This document shows, piece by piece, positions 1 through 6,184 of a DNA stretch of 27,675 nucleotides. The stretch is from positions 1 to 27,675 of the forward strand of contig CANSDD010000007.1 of assembly GCA_947645535.1 (NCBI GenBank). Reading direction: 5' to 3'. Origin of the DNA: an uncultured Mycoplasmatota bacterium (GTDB taxonomy: Bacteria; Bacillota_I; Bacilli_A; RF39; UBA660). The notes under the pieces are model-generated. The model searched no databases and had not been told where the DNA came from. It was given only the letters and a program-made list of their open reading frames with translations. A program made the position numbers and the translations under genes. The number at the start of each line of letters is the position of its first letter. Within the stretch, counting starts at the first letter, position 1.

Positions 1-112
1 TATTCTATAGAGAGTTTTCACACCATAACTATTAAATGTATCTCAATTCAAATTATACTATATATCTACCATGATGTAAATCATTTCAATAGATAATATG
101 TATTTTTATTTC
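1..112 (-). repeat. Direct repeat copy 1: toxin promoter and leader of a truncated neighbouring module
   Basis: Positions 1-80 match 451-530 at 79 of 80 bases (only 49 versus 499 differs), and similarity fades out by about 112. The repeat holds a leftward promoter and the 5' leader of the toxin mRNA. Here the leader runs off the left edge, so the matching toxin gene should lie just outside the window. The repeat period is 450 bp, one complete module. Whether the repeat extends to the left cannot be seen. Confidence 0.9.
52..80 (-). promoter_or_regulatory. Leftward promoter in repeat copy 1
   Basis: On the minus strand, TTTACA (80-75), a 17-bp spacer, then TATAAT (57-52). It is identical to the promoter at 530-502. 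Transcription would start near 45 and leave the window, presumably into a second copy of the toxin gene. Confidence 0.75.
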
Positions 113-174
113 AGTTCCTAATCATGCTATCTATAATTATTATAAATTTCTGTGAATTTTAATTTAAAATCTAT

Positions 175-203
175 TTGACTAAAAAAACACTATCTGTTAT
201 AAT
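175..203 (+). promoter_or_regulatory. Promoter of the antisense (antitoxin) RNA
   Basis: TTGACT at 175-180, a 17-bp spacer and a perfect TATAAT at 198-203 form a near-consensus vegetative promoter. The predicted start is near 210. There is no rightward open reading frame of note downstream before a strong terminator at 292-326, so the product is an untranslated RNA. Confidence 0.85.
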
Positions 204-232
204 GTATATAGATGAAGGAAACTTCATATAAT

Positions 233-275
233 AAAAAAGAGATACATTTAATATTTCTGTGTTAGGTGTACTCTC
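233..275 (-). terminator. Intrinsic terminator of the toxin mRNA
   Basis: On the minus strand, GAGA-G-TACA pairs with TGTA-TCTC (275-267 with 246-239, one bulged base), followed by six T (238-233). Its distal arm is also part of a 15-nt element that can instead pair with the mRNA 5' end, so the 3' end has two alternative partners. Confidence 0.6.
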
Positions 276-277
276 TA
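239..277 (-). repeat. Inverted-repeat arm: 3' half of the long-range toxin mRNA fold
   Basis: Three blocks here are complementary, in collinear order, to the mRNA 5' leader: 239-253 with 480-494 (15 bp, perfect), 261-269 with 470-479 (9 bp plus one bulge), and 270-277 with 458-465 (8 bp, perfect). Together they allow about 32 bp between the two ends of one transcript. 5'-3' end pairing that keeps the full-length message untranslated is known for hok and aapA1 and for Bacillus type I toxin mRNAs. Confidence 0.8.
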
Positions 278-291
278 CAATCTTTTGTAGC

Positions 292-326
292 GCACCATAA
301 CTTCTAAAGTTTGGTGCTTTTGTTTT
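292..326 (+). terminator. Intrinsic terminator of the antisense RNA
   Basis: Stem GCACCA (292-297) with TGGTGC (312-317), extended inwards by AACTT (299-303) with AAGTT (307-311) around a CTA loop, with one bulged T. The tail is TTTTGTTTT (318-326). Confidence 0.85.
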
Positions 327-393
327 AATCTTCTTTGTCCAAGAACTTTATCATTGCTAATAAAATTAACAACAACATTACTAAATATTCCAT
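325..393 (-). CDS. Candidate type I toxin: 22-residue hydrophobic peptide
   Basis: A very short frame starting MEYLVMLLLILLAM and ending KFLDKED: one uninterrupted hydrophobic helix followed by a charged tail, the layout of small membrane-acting toxins such as Fst, TxpA and the Hol_Tox peptides. The internal ATG at 393 has only a modest ribosome site (AAAGG, 7 nt upstream). A far better site (GGGGAGGTGATT) serves an ATG at 424 in another frame. Removing one A from the AAAA run (418-421) just after that ATG would fuse it in frame, giving a 32-residue peptide beginning MKEFIKKGIP. The gene may therefore be frameshifted, programmed, or translated through coupling. It is surrounded by its own promoter, terminator, antisense RNA and self-complementary mRNA ends. 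Membrane toxicity is inferred. Confidence 0.55.
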   Translation of the reverse strand: MEYLVMLLLILLAMIKFLDKED

Positions 394-457
394 TGGAATA
401 CCTTTCTTTATAAATTCTTTTCATAGAAATCACCTCCCCATATTTTTTTTTATTCTA

Positions 458-494
458 TAGAGAGTTTTCACACCATAACTATTAAATGTATCTC
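458..494 (-). repeat. Inverted-repeat arm: 5' leader half of the long-range toxin mRNA fold
   Basis: The leader of the toxin mRNA begins GAGATACATTTAATA on the minus strand (494-480), exactly complementary to 239-253 near the 3' end. The blocks at 479-470 and 465-458 are complementary to 261-269 and 270-277. The same leader is present unchanged in repeat copy 1 (8-44), so the feature is conserved between copies. Confidence 0.8.
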
Positions 495-501
495 AATTTA
501 A

Positions 502-530
502 ATTATACTATATATCTACCATGATGTAAA
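502..530 (-). promoter_or_regulatory. Toxin mRNA promoter
   Basis: TTTACA (530-525), 17 bp, TATAAT (507-502) on the minus strand. Predicted start near 495, giving a transcript of about 260 nt down to the terminator at 275-233, with a leader of about 70 nt before the strong ribosome site. Confidence 0.8.
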
Positions 531-626
531 TTGTTTTAATCGATAATATATATTTTTTTATTTCACTCAATTGTTAACTATAATTATCTATATATTTACA
601 ATCATTTTTTCACTCTCATAAAAACT

Positions 627-1706
627 CTAATCTTTCAGCATCACACTTTGATTGATAATCATAGTACTATATAAAAATAATACATCTCCTTTTTTAAAGT
701 CTACTACATCATTTAATTTAGAAGCACTAATATAACGTAGATCAATAAGTGTAATATTAGAATATTGCTCTAATAAAAGAGGAGTTAAACTACTTGCAAA
801 AGAATCTCTAAATATAAATAATTCTCTTTCATTATTTTGGTTTTTATTTTCTATACGAATAATTGGAGTAGAACCAGATAAAAACATATTATAAGAGTCC
901 ATTCCTCCTAATTCCTCTAACTTATAAATTTTATGAAATGAAGAAGATATATTTTCTACATATGCATTACTTATTGTATCATTTGTAAAATAAGTAAGTA
1001 CTTCTCCTTTTCCTCCTAAAGCCGCTTGTCCATAATAAACACCATAAAATGGTTCATATTTCTTTTCTTGATATTCATGATTACTTACTATGCCTACCAT
1101 TTCTTTTTCTAATCTACTTGCAACTTCTATCAATTCCTCTTGTTTCCAGTGAGTATCAGTATCATAATAGCTATCCAAGGATAATAAATCACGTAATTCA
1201 ATATATTCTAGATTTGATAATTTGTCCTTTATTATTTCATACAATTTGTTATAATCCATTTTTAAATATTTATCATTTTCTAAATAGTAATTTTTATCTG
1301 GTATAATTGCATAATATATATTCATTCCATCTAAATAATTATCTATAATATAATCCACTTTTTCAGTAAAACGAATTACATTTTTTTCATTTAATGGATA
1401 TTCTATTTTAAAAATTTTATTATTTTCTATAAAAATATTATTATTATCTAATTTATGAAATATTTTATATTCACTATTTGCTTTAATACTTCTAAACATA
1501 TTACGAAATGGAAATTGGTCTAATGTATAATCTTCAAATTCATCCATGAAATCTCCATTAAGAATACTATTCATAGAAATACTAGGAAATTCTTTTAAAT
1601 GTCTTCTTTCTTCTATTGATAAGTCATTATCTTTTATAACAATATTTAATAAAAAGAAACCATAGATAATAATTAAAAACAATATTATGATTATTTTATC
1701 TTTCAT
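627..1706 (-). CDS. DHHW/SGNH-type protein, partner of an MBOAT acyltransferase
   Basis: A 359-residue protein with an N-terminal signal-anchor (about residues 4-24) and an extracytoplasmic domain. It has an AlgX/AlgJ-like SGNH-hydrolase layout: DTHW at 184-187 and a candidate nucleophile block FRDSF at 299-303 (Ser302). Families of this kind move acetyl groups from an MBOAT membrane protein onto surface polysaccharides, acting outside the membrane. The gene follows an MBOAT gene by 8 bp, which supports the pairing. The acceptor polymer cannot be told from the sequence. The start ATG fits the N-terminal hydrophobic segment. No clear hairpin terminator was seen between its stop and the toxin module at 564. 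Confidence 0.8.
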   Translation of the reverse strand: MKDKIIIILFLIIIYGFFLLNIVIKDNDLSIEERRHLKEFPSISMNSILNGDFMDEFEDYTLDQFPFRNMFRSIKANSEYKIFHKLDNNNIFIENNKIFKIEYPLNEKNVIRFTEKVDYIIDNYLDGMNIYYAIIPDKNYYLENDKYLKMDYNKLYEIIKDKLSNLEYIELRDLLSLDSYYDTDTHWKQEELIEVASRLEKEMVGIVSNHEYQEKKYEPFYGVYYGQAALGGKGEVLTYFTNDTISNAYVENISSSFHKIYKLEELGGMDSYNMFLSGSTPIIRIENKNQNNERELFIFRDSFASSLTPLLLEQYSNITLIDLRYISASKLNDVVDFKKGDVLFLYSTMIINQSVMLKD

Positions 1707-1714
1707 TTTATCAC

Positions 1715-3106
1715 CTAAAATCTGAAATATAAAAATGGATTAAATGAACTATCAATTAAAAATGAAGTTACTAATAAAAGTAATATTACATAATAAATGA
1801 TTTCTAATCCATTTATCATAGATTTGATTCCTTTCTTCTGCTTTAATATTTTAATTATATTTGGTAATAATGGAGTAGATGCAATCATAGATATTATCAA
1901 AAGAACTCCATAACTTCTTATATAATATATTACTTCTGAAGTTAAAAGTGGTAAATGCGTAAATCCAAATAAATGCTTCATAAATATGATTCCTTCATTT
2001 AAACTATTTACACTAAAAATAACAAAACTAATTAGTACTAAAAGTATCGTATAAATATGTCCAACTATTTTATGCTTCTTTAAAAAGTTCCCCCATATCT
2101 TTTTTTCTAGTAATAATAAAAGCGCAAAAAAAAGTCCCCAAATAATAAAGTTCCAAGCTGCACCATGCCAAAATCCCGTTAATAACCACACAATAAAAAT
2201 ATTACGTATCCATTTTATAGTAGAAACTCTATTTCCTCCAAGCGGAATATAAATATAATCGCGAAACCAACTTGATAGTGAAATATGCCATCTTCTCCAA
2301 AAATCAGTAATAGAAGATGCCCATAATGGATAATTAAAATTTTCTAAGAAATGAAATCCAAACATGTTTCCAAGTCCAATTGCCATATCACTATATCCAG
2401 AAAAATCAAAATAAATTTGTAATGTATAGCTAATTGCAATTACCCAATAACCAAGTATACTATCATTACTAATACCTAATAATATAGAACTTAATTCGCC
2501 TATTACATTGGCAATGAGTACTTTTTTAGCTAATCCTATTATAAATCTAGAAATTCCTAATGAAAAATTAGAAATGCTATGTTTTCTTTCCTTTAATTCT
2601 TGTGCTATATCTTTATAACGAACAATTGGTCCTGCTACTAATTGTGGAAACAAACAAACATAAGTAGCAAAATCAAAAAAGTGATGATTTGCTTTTACTT
2701 CTCCTTTATAAACATCAATCACATAACTAAGTGTTTGAAAAGTAAAAAAACTAATTCCAATTGGCATAATAACTTTTAATAAACCTATATTAGTATGAAA
2801 TATTGTATTAATATTTGTAATAAAAAAATTAATATATTTAAAATACATAAGAATTCCTACATTAGATATAATGGAAAAAGCTAATATCTTTTTTTTATGA
2901 TTGCTTTTTTCTAGCCATATTCCAAATAAATAATTCATTATAATTGATAACAAAAGTATCCATATATGAATTTGTTCTCCATAAAAATAGAATAATAAAC
3001 TAAAAATCAATAATACTATATTTTTGTATTTATTATGAACAATAAAATAACAAAATAATAAGATAGGTAAAAAATAATATAAAAAAGAAATGCTAGAAAA
3101 TAACAT
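1715..3106 (-). CDS. MBOAT family O-acyltransferase (AlgI/DltB-like)
   Basis: A 463-residue polytopic membrane protein. Typical MBOAT blocks are present: FPQLVAGPIVRY near 153-164, the DFWRRWHISLSSWFRDYIYI region at 268-287, and GFWHGAAWNFIIWG at 311-324, whose His314 is the expected catalytic histidine. The family passes acyl, usually acetyl, groups across the membrane to extracytoplasmic acceptors. With the downstream DHHW protein it forms a two-part O-acetylation system like AlgI with AlgJ/AlgX. The ribosome site AGGAGTAATAT precedes the ATG. It is more AlgI-like than DltB-like because dltA and dltC are absent here. Confidence 0.9.
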   Translation of the reverse strand: MLFSSISFLYYFLPILLFCYFIVHNKYKNIVLLIFSLLFYFYGEQIHIWILLLSIIMNYLFGIWLEKSNHKKKILAFSIISNVGILMYFKYINFFITNINTIFHTNIGLLKVIMPIGISFFTFQTLSYVIDVYKGEVKANHHFFDFATYVCLFPQLVAGPIVRYKDIAQELKERKHSISNFSLGISRFIIGLAKKVLIANVIGELSSILLGISNDSILGYWVIAISYTLQIYFDFSGYSDMAIGLGNMFGFHFLENFNYPLWASSITDFWRRWHISLSSWFRDYIYIPLGGNRVSTIKWIRNIFIVWLLTGFWHGAAWNFIIWGLFFALLLLLEKKIWGNFLKKHKIVGHIYTILLVLISFVIFSVNSLNEGIIFMKHLFGFTHLPLLTSEVIYYIRSYGVLLIISMIASTPLLPNIIKILKQKKGIKSMINGLEIIYYVILLLLVTSFLIDSSFNPFLYFRF

Positions 3107-3133
3107 ATATTACTCCTTTCACATAAATAATGG

Positions 3134-3161
3134 AATAGCTACAAGAAAACCTGTAGCCATT
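3134..3161. terminator. Hairpin between the lipoprotein and MBOAT genes
   Basis: A 10-bp stem (AATAGCTACA 3134-3143 with TGTAGCCATT 3152-3161, one G-U pair in RNA) directly after the lipoprotein stop codon. The T-rich tail is on the plus-strand side only, so for the leftward operon it is at best an attenuator or an mRNA-stabilising hairpin. Confidence 0.4.
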
Positions 3162-3165
3162 TTAT

Positions 3166-3648
3166 TTATTCTCCTAATTTTTGAAAACTATCTTGTAAAT
3201 CTTTTGCATATTCATTATTCATAATAAGTACAATGACATCTCCATAACTATCTACAATAACATTTGAATCTTCAACCTCAACACAAATCCATTTTCTAGG
3301 ATCTACTTTTTCTTTTATTTCTTTTTTAGCTGCTTCTATATCTGCACCTTCATTCATACGTACAAGTACAATAGAATGAGCCAAAGAGCCAACCATAGAT
3401 TCTGAAGCTAACGCTTCCTTATAATCTAATTTATCTACCCCTAAATAATAAGATAATGTTTCATCTGTCACTTCTATATCTTCTAAAAACATAATCTCAT
3501 CTTCATTAATCCCAGCCCCTTGATATAAAGCTCTCATAAGTTCTGGTAAACTTTGTTCTAAATTTTTTTCTTTTTTCGTACACCCAAATAAAGACAAGCA
3601 TAATCCTGTTATCATTGTTATAATTACTGTTTTTCTTAATATTTTCAT
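3166..3648 (-). CDS. DUF4358-like lipoprotein
   Basis: A 160-residue secreted lipoprotein: basic N-terminus, hydrophobic core and lipobox LFGC with Cys23. The remaining 135 or so residues resemble DUF4358 proteins, which often sit next to MBOAT/DHHW genes in Firmicutes; their biochemical function is not known to me. It is preceded by AGGAGG at good spacing and lies 20 bp after the candidate anti-sigma gene. The context suggests a surface component of the O-acylation operon, perhaps sensing or assisting at the membrane outer face. The family call is from recall of sequence style. Confidence 0.7.
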   Translation of the reverse strand: MKILRKTVIITMITGLCLSLFGCTKKEKNLEQSLPELMRALYQGAGINEDEIMFLEDIEVTDETLSYYLGVDKLDYKEALASESMVGSLAHSIVLVRMNEGADIEAAKKEIKEKVDPRKWICVEVEDSNVIVDSYGDVIVLIMNNEYAKDLQDSFQKLGE

Positions 3649-3668
3649 AAATTCCTCCTCATTTTCAA

Positions 3669-4118
3669 CTAATTATTACTATCTTCTAATTTTTGATATA
3701 GGAAGTAAGAGTTATCATACTCTATTATAATTGTATCACCTATTTCCCCCTGATAAATATTTACTAACGTATCTGTTCGTATATCAAATATAGTTTCTAT
3801 AAATTCAAAATGTTCTATATTATTTGTAATACCAATTTCTTGATAGCAATTATTTTTATAACAAAATTCTAATTTATTTTCTTCTTCTACATAAACTCTT
3901 GATTGATGTGAAACTGGACTAGGTTTTAATGTTTCTTCTTGAAAAAATCCATTCATAATGAAACAAAAAACACAAACATAAGCTATTGCTATTCCATATT
4001 TCCATATATATATATTCTTTTTTTCTTGACCAATTAGTACTTGCTTTAATATCCGCTCTTTTTGTTCCTCATTAGGATTTACTCTATCTAAAATCTGAAT
4101 AAAATATTTATTCTTCAT
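3669..4118 (-). CDS. Single-TM protein, candidate anti-sigma factor
   Basis: 149 residues: a charged cytoplasmic N-terminus of about 35 residues, one membrane segment (about 36-58), then an extracytoplasmic part of about 90 residues with no recognised domain. It starts inside the last 11 bp of the ECF sigma gene, behind GGGGGGAGAAA, so the two are translationally coupled. This is the usual arrangement of an ECF sigma factor with its membrane anti-sigma. There is no zinc-binding HxxxCxxC motif, so it is not a ZAS-type anti-sigma. The role is inferred from position and topology. Confidence 0.55.
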   Translation of the reverse strand: MKNKYFIQILDRVNPNEEQKERILKQVLIGQEKKNIYIWKYGIAIAYVCVFCFIMNGFFQEETLKPSPVSHQSRVYVEEENKLEFCYKNNCYQEIGITNNIEHFEFIETIFDIRTDTLVNIYQGEIGDTIIIEYDNSYFLYQKLEDSNN

Positions 4119-4596
4119 TTTCTCCCCCCTTTAAGAGTTCATGCAAGTATTTTCTCCCCCTATATAGATCAGATCTTACAGTTGCCTCTTTCATATGTAG
4201 CATAAACGCAATTTCATTTGTACTATACCCCTCATAATAGTAACAATATAAAATTGTTTTATATTTTTTAGGCAATTGTAACAATATATCTAAAGTTTCA
4301 TCTTTATAATCTTCTGCAGATATTTCTTTCTCTTCAAATGAAACTTTGCTTTTCCACCAGTGTTTCACACTATTCTTGCACATATTTTTAGATGTTATAA
4401 TTAACCATGCTTTTCTATGATTCTCATCTTGAAATATTGGATTTAATGTAAATAATTTCAAAAATACATTTTGAACAGCATCTTCTGTATCAGCTTTATT
4501 TTTAAAATACAGAAAACAAATTCGATATACCATATCTACATATTTTTCGTAAATTTTGATAAACTCTTCTTCCCTCTTAATCAAAGAGGCTGACAT
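4108..4596 (-). CDS. ECF-type RNA polymerase sigma factor
   Basis: 162 residues from the chosen start, MSASLIKREE. Region sigma-2 covers about 10-76 (with the DTEDAVQNVFLKLF block) and sigma-4 about 100-153, a helix-turn-helix with YSTNEIAFMLHMKEATVRSD. An in-frame ATG exists at 4650, but the promoter -10 element (4629-4624) lies downstream of it, and GAGGAG with good spacing precedes 4596, so the shorter start is right. ECF factors direct polymerase to envelope-stress or surface-modification promoters. Here it leads an operon with a candidate anti-sigma, a lipoprotein and the MBOAT/DHHW pair. Confidence 0.9.
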   Translation of the reverse strand: MSASLIKREEEFIKIYEKYVDMVYRICFLYFKNKADTEDAVQNVFLKLFTLNPIFQDENHRKAWLIITSKNMCKNSVKHWWKSKVSFEEKEISAEDYKDETLDILLQLPKKYKTILYCYYYEGYSTNEIAFMLHMKEATVRSDLYRGRKYLHELLKGGENEE

Positions 4597-4623
4597 ACAT
4601 TCACTCCTCTCATATATAAAACA

Positions 4624-4632
4624 ATTATACCA
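4624..4632 (-). promoter_or_regulatory. Extended -10 promoter of the ECF sigma operon
   Basis: TGGTATAAT on the minus strand (4632-4624). No good -35 is seen at 17 bp, consistent with an extended -10 promoter. Transcription would start near 4617, just upstream of the ribosome site for the start at 4596. I see no clear ECF-type AAC/CGT element pair that would show autoregulation. Confidence 0.55.
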
Positions 4633-4648
4633 TATATTTTGTTGCACC

Positions 4649-4677
4649 AAAAAGAAAAAAATTATTCATTTTTTTCT
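4649..4677 (-). terminator. A/U-rich terminator after the glycosyltransferase gene
   Basis: On the minus strand, GAAAAAAAT (4676-4668) pairs with ATTTTTTTC (4662-4654) around a 5-nt loop and is followed by TTTTT. The glycosyltransferase stop codon lies in the loop and stem. Confidence 0.5.
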
Positions 4678-5675
4678 TCTAATACACTTTCATATATTTC
4701 AATTAATTTTTTACCAATAATTTTTAAGTCTCGATCAATAGCTACTTTATATCCTTCTTCTACTAAAGAAGGAAGTTTTCCTTCTAAAATATCTTTAATT
4801 TTTTCTTCAAATTCATTCACATCTTTCGCTTTATATACATTTTTTCCATCTTCTAACCAAACTGAAAATACTGGTATATCACGAATTAAAGCTGGTATTT
4901 TTGCTGCACAAGCTTCAATAATAGGAATACCTTCTGTTTCTTCTAAAGTTGGAAATAAATATAAATCTGCTCCTGATAAAGCATCTCTAATCATAGTAGA
5001 TTCTACATAACCTGCAAAATGTAAGTTTGGTAATTCTGTATTAACTGCTTCTCTAATTTTCAGTGGGCTAGCCGATAACGGGCTATAGCCAAACCATATA
5101 AATTTATATTCTGGAAGCCTTTTGGCTAATTCTACAAAATCAAATATTCCTTTTCTCTCAATATAAAGTCCAATTCCTACAATCACTTTTTCATCATCAT
5201 GATATCCATAGAAATTTCTAAAATTTTTTCCTCTCTCTTCATTATGTTTAAAGAAAGATACATCTATTCCATTCGATAAAGCTACTATAGGAGCATTTAT
5301 TGTTCCATAACTTTCTAATAACATTTTAGAATAAGGAGTTGGAGTAATAATTTTATCTCCTAAATTATAACATTTGGTAATCCACCATTTAAAAATAGGT
5401 GCCATTTGATTAGAAAATATAAAGGAATTTTTAAAGTCTTCTTCAGTTGAATGCGCATGATAGATCACTTTTTTTCCATTTTCTTTGGCTTTTTTGGCAA
5501 GTGCATAAGAATTTGGCCCATAAAAGTTAATATGAACAATATCATAATCATCATCTGGATTGGTTGTATGTTCAATATTATTTTCTTCTAATGCTTTCAA
5601 TTGATGTTTTATTGCTTTTCCTAGACCAGATTTTTCTATTTGTTTTAACCCCTCTGTATAAAGTAATACTTTCAT
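4662..5675 (-). CDS. Glycosyltransferase family 4, glycolipid (LafB/BgsA) type
   Basis: 337 residues, GT-B fold. The N-terminus (MKVLLYTEG...KSGLGKAIKHQLKAL, then DDYDIVHIN) closely resembles the LafB/BgsA glycosyltransferases that add the second sugar to diacylglycerol to make the lipoteichoic-acid anchor and membrane glycolipid. The C-terminal nucleotide-sugar domain has the retaining-GT4 EX7E motif (Glu246 and Glu254) within EETEGIPIIEAC. It would act at the inner face of the membrane. It has its own promoter (5734-5706) and AGGAGG. The exact sugar and acceptor cannot be assigned, and another surface glycan is possible. Confidence 0.8.
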   Translation of the reverse strand: MKVLLYTEGLKQIEKSGLGKAIKHQLKALEENNIEHTTNPDDDYDIVHINFYGPNSYALAKKAKENGKKVIYHAHSTEEDFKNSFIFSNQMAPIFKWWITKCYNLGDKIITPTPYSKMLLESYGTINAPIVALSNGIDVSFFKHNEERGKNFRNFYGYHDDEKVIVGIGLYIERKGIFDFVELAKRLPEYKFIWFGYSPLSASPLKIREAVNTELPNLHFAGYVESTMIRDALSGADLYLFPTLEETEGIPIIEACAAKIPALIRDIPVFSVWLEDGKNVYKAKDVNEFEEKIKDILEGKLPSLVEEGYKVAIDRDLKIIGKKLIEIYESVLEEKNE

Positions 5676-5705
5676 ATATAAAGCCTCCTATTATTATCTA
5701 TTATA

Positions 5706-5734
5706 AGGATAACATAAACTTTGAATTGTTGCAA
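5706..5734 (-). promoter_or_regulatory. Promoter of the glycosyltransferase gene
   Basis: TTGCAA (5734-5729), 17 bp, then TGT-TATCCT (extended -10, hexamer 5711-5706) on the minus strand, about 30 bp upstream of the ATG. Confidence 0.5.
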
Positions 5735-5767
5735 GAAATTAACTGTTTTGACTATTTCTTTTTACGA

Positions 5768-6169
5768 TTATTTTTCTTCCTCATATAATTTTATCCATCC
5801 AAGTTTTAACCATAATTTAATTTCTTCATAACACTGAATATTTTCACTTGGCATTTTTAAAATTACTAATTCAATTTTTTTATTATAAACTAACTTTTGA
5901 GCAAGTCCAAAAGCAAGTTCTGCAAATGTTTCTGCTCCAATATACCCGATTTTTCCATCTTTATCTTCATTCATAATAAATAACATATCTGTTTTTGTAA
6001 TGTAATCAAAAAAGTTTCTATGTACATTAGGATATAATTCCATAAATCTTTCTTTCTCTACTACCTTTGGATAATCTAATACTTTATAATGATTGTTAAT
6101 GAATATTTCTTTCCAATGATTTATTTCATTTTGCAATTTCGCACTCCCTGCAATTACTACTTTTTTCAT
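5768..6169 (-). CDS. Nucleoside 2-deoxyribosyltransferase-like protein
   Basis: 133 residues, Rossmann-like start (MKKVVIAGSA), a DMLFIMNED strand, and the GYIGAETFAELAFG block (75-88) that resembles the catalytic-glutamate region of the nucleoside 2-deoxyribosyltransferase superfamily (candidate Glu80 or Glu84). Members cleave or transfer N-glycosidic bonds of (deoxy)nucleosides, or bind nucleotides as sensor domains in defence proteins. It is the last gene of a four-gene set, 15 bp after a second, divergent member of the same superfamily. The substrate is unknown. Confidence 0.6.
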   Translation of the reverse strand: MKKVVIAGSAKLQNEINHWKEIFINNHYKVLDYPKVVEKERFMELYPNVHRNFFDYITKTDMLFIMNEDKDGKIGYIGAETFAELAFGLAQKLVYNKKIELVILKMPSENIQCYEEIKLWLKLGWIKLYEEEK

Positions 6170-6184
6170 ACATAACTTCTCTTT

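Larger units (their letters stand above)
210..326 (+). ncRNA. Candidate type I antitoxin: antisense RNA to the small toxin mRNA
   Basis: Defined by a consensus promoter (175-203) and an intrinsic terminator (292-326), giving about 117 nt. It opens with a 6-bp hairpin with a GAAA tetraloop (ATGAAG 212-217, CTTCAT 222-227), then runs antisense to the 3' half of the leftward toxin transcript, overlapping it by about 88-94 nt and ending at the toxin stop codon (325-327). This geometry (antisense RNA convergent on the 3' end of a short hydrophobic-peptide mRNA) is that of the txpA/RatA and bsrG/SR4 systems. The promoter, terminator and overlap are seen directly; the antitoxin role is inference. 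Confidence 0.75.
451..564 (-). repeat. Direct repeat copy 2: toxin promoter and mRNA leader
   Basis: Second copy of the 1-112 repeat, 450 bp to the right. It contains the toxin promoter (530-502), the likely start point near 495, and the self-complementary leader (494-458). The strong ribosome site lies just to its left at about 432-439. Confidence 0.9.

Noticed and set aside
275..424. 49-residue frame starting at the ATG behind the strong GGGGAGGTGATT site
   Set aside because: Its product is basic and featureless, and most of it overlaps the hydrophobic frame and the antisense RNA. I keep it only as a possible leader or as evidence for a frameshift, not as an independent gene.
5735..5763. 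Hairpin AAGAAAT/ATTTCTT between the deoxyribosyltransferase-like gene and the glycosyltransferase gene
   Set aside because: The stem is short, the loop long, and the T run is on the wrong strand for the leftward genes; it also overlaps the promoter region.
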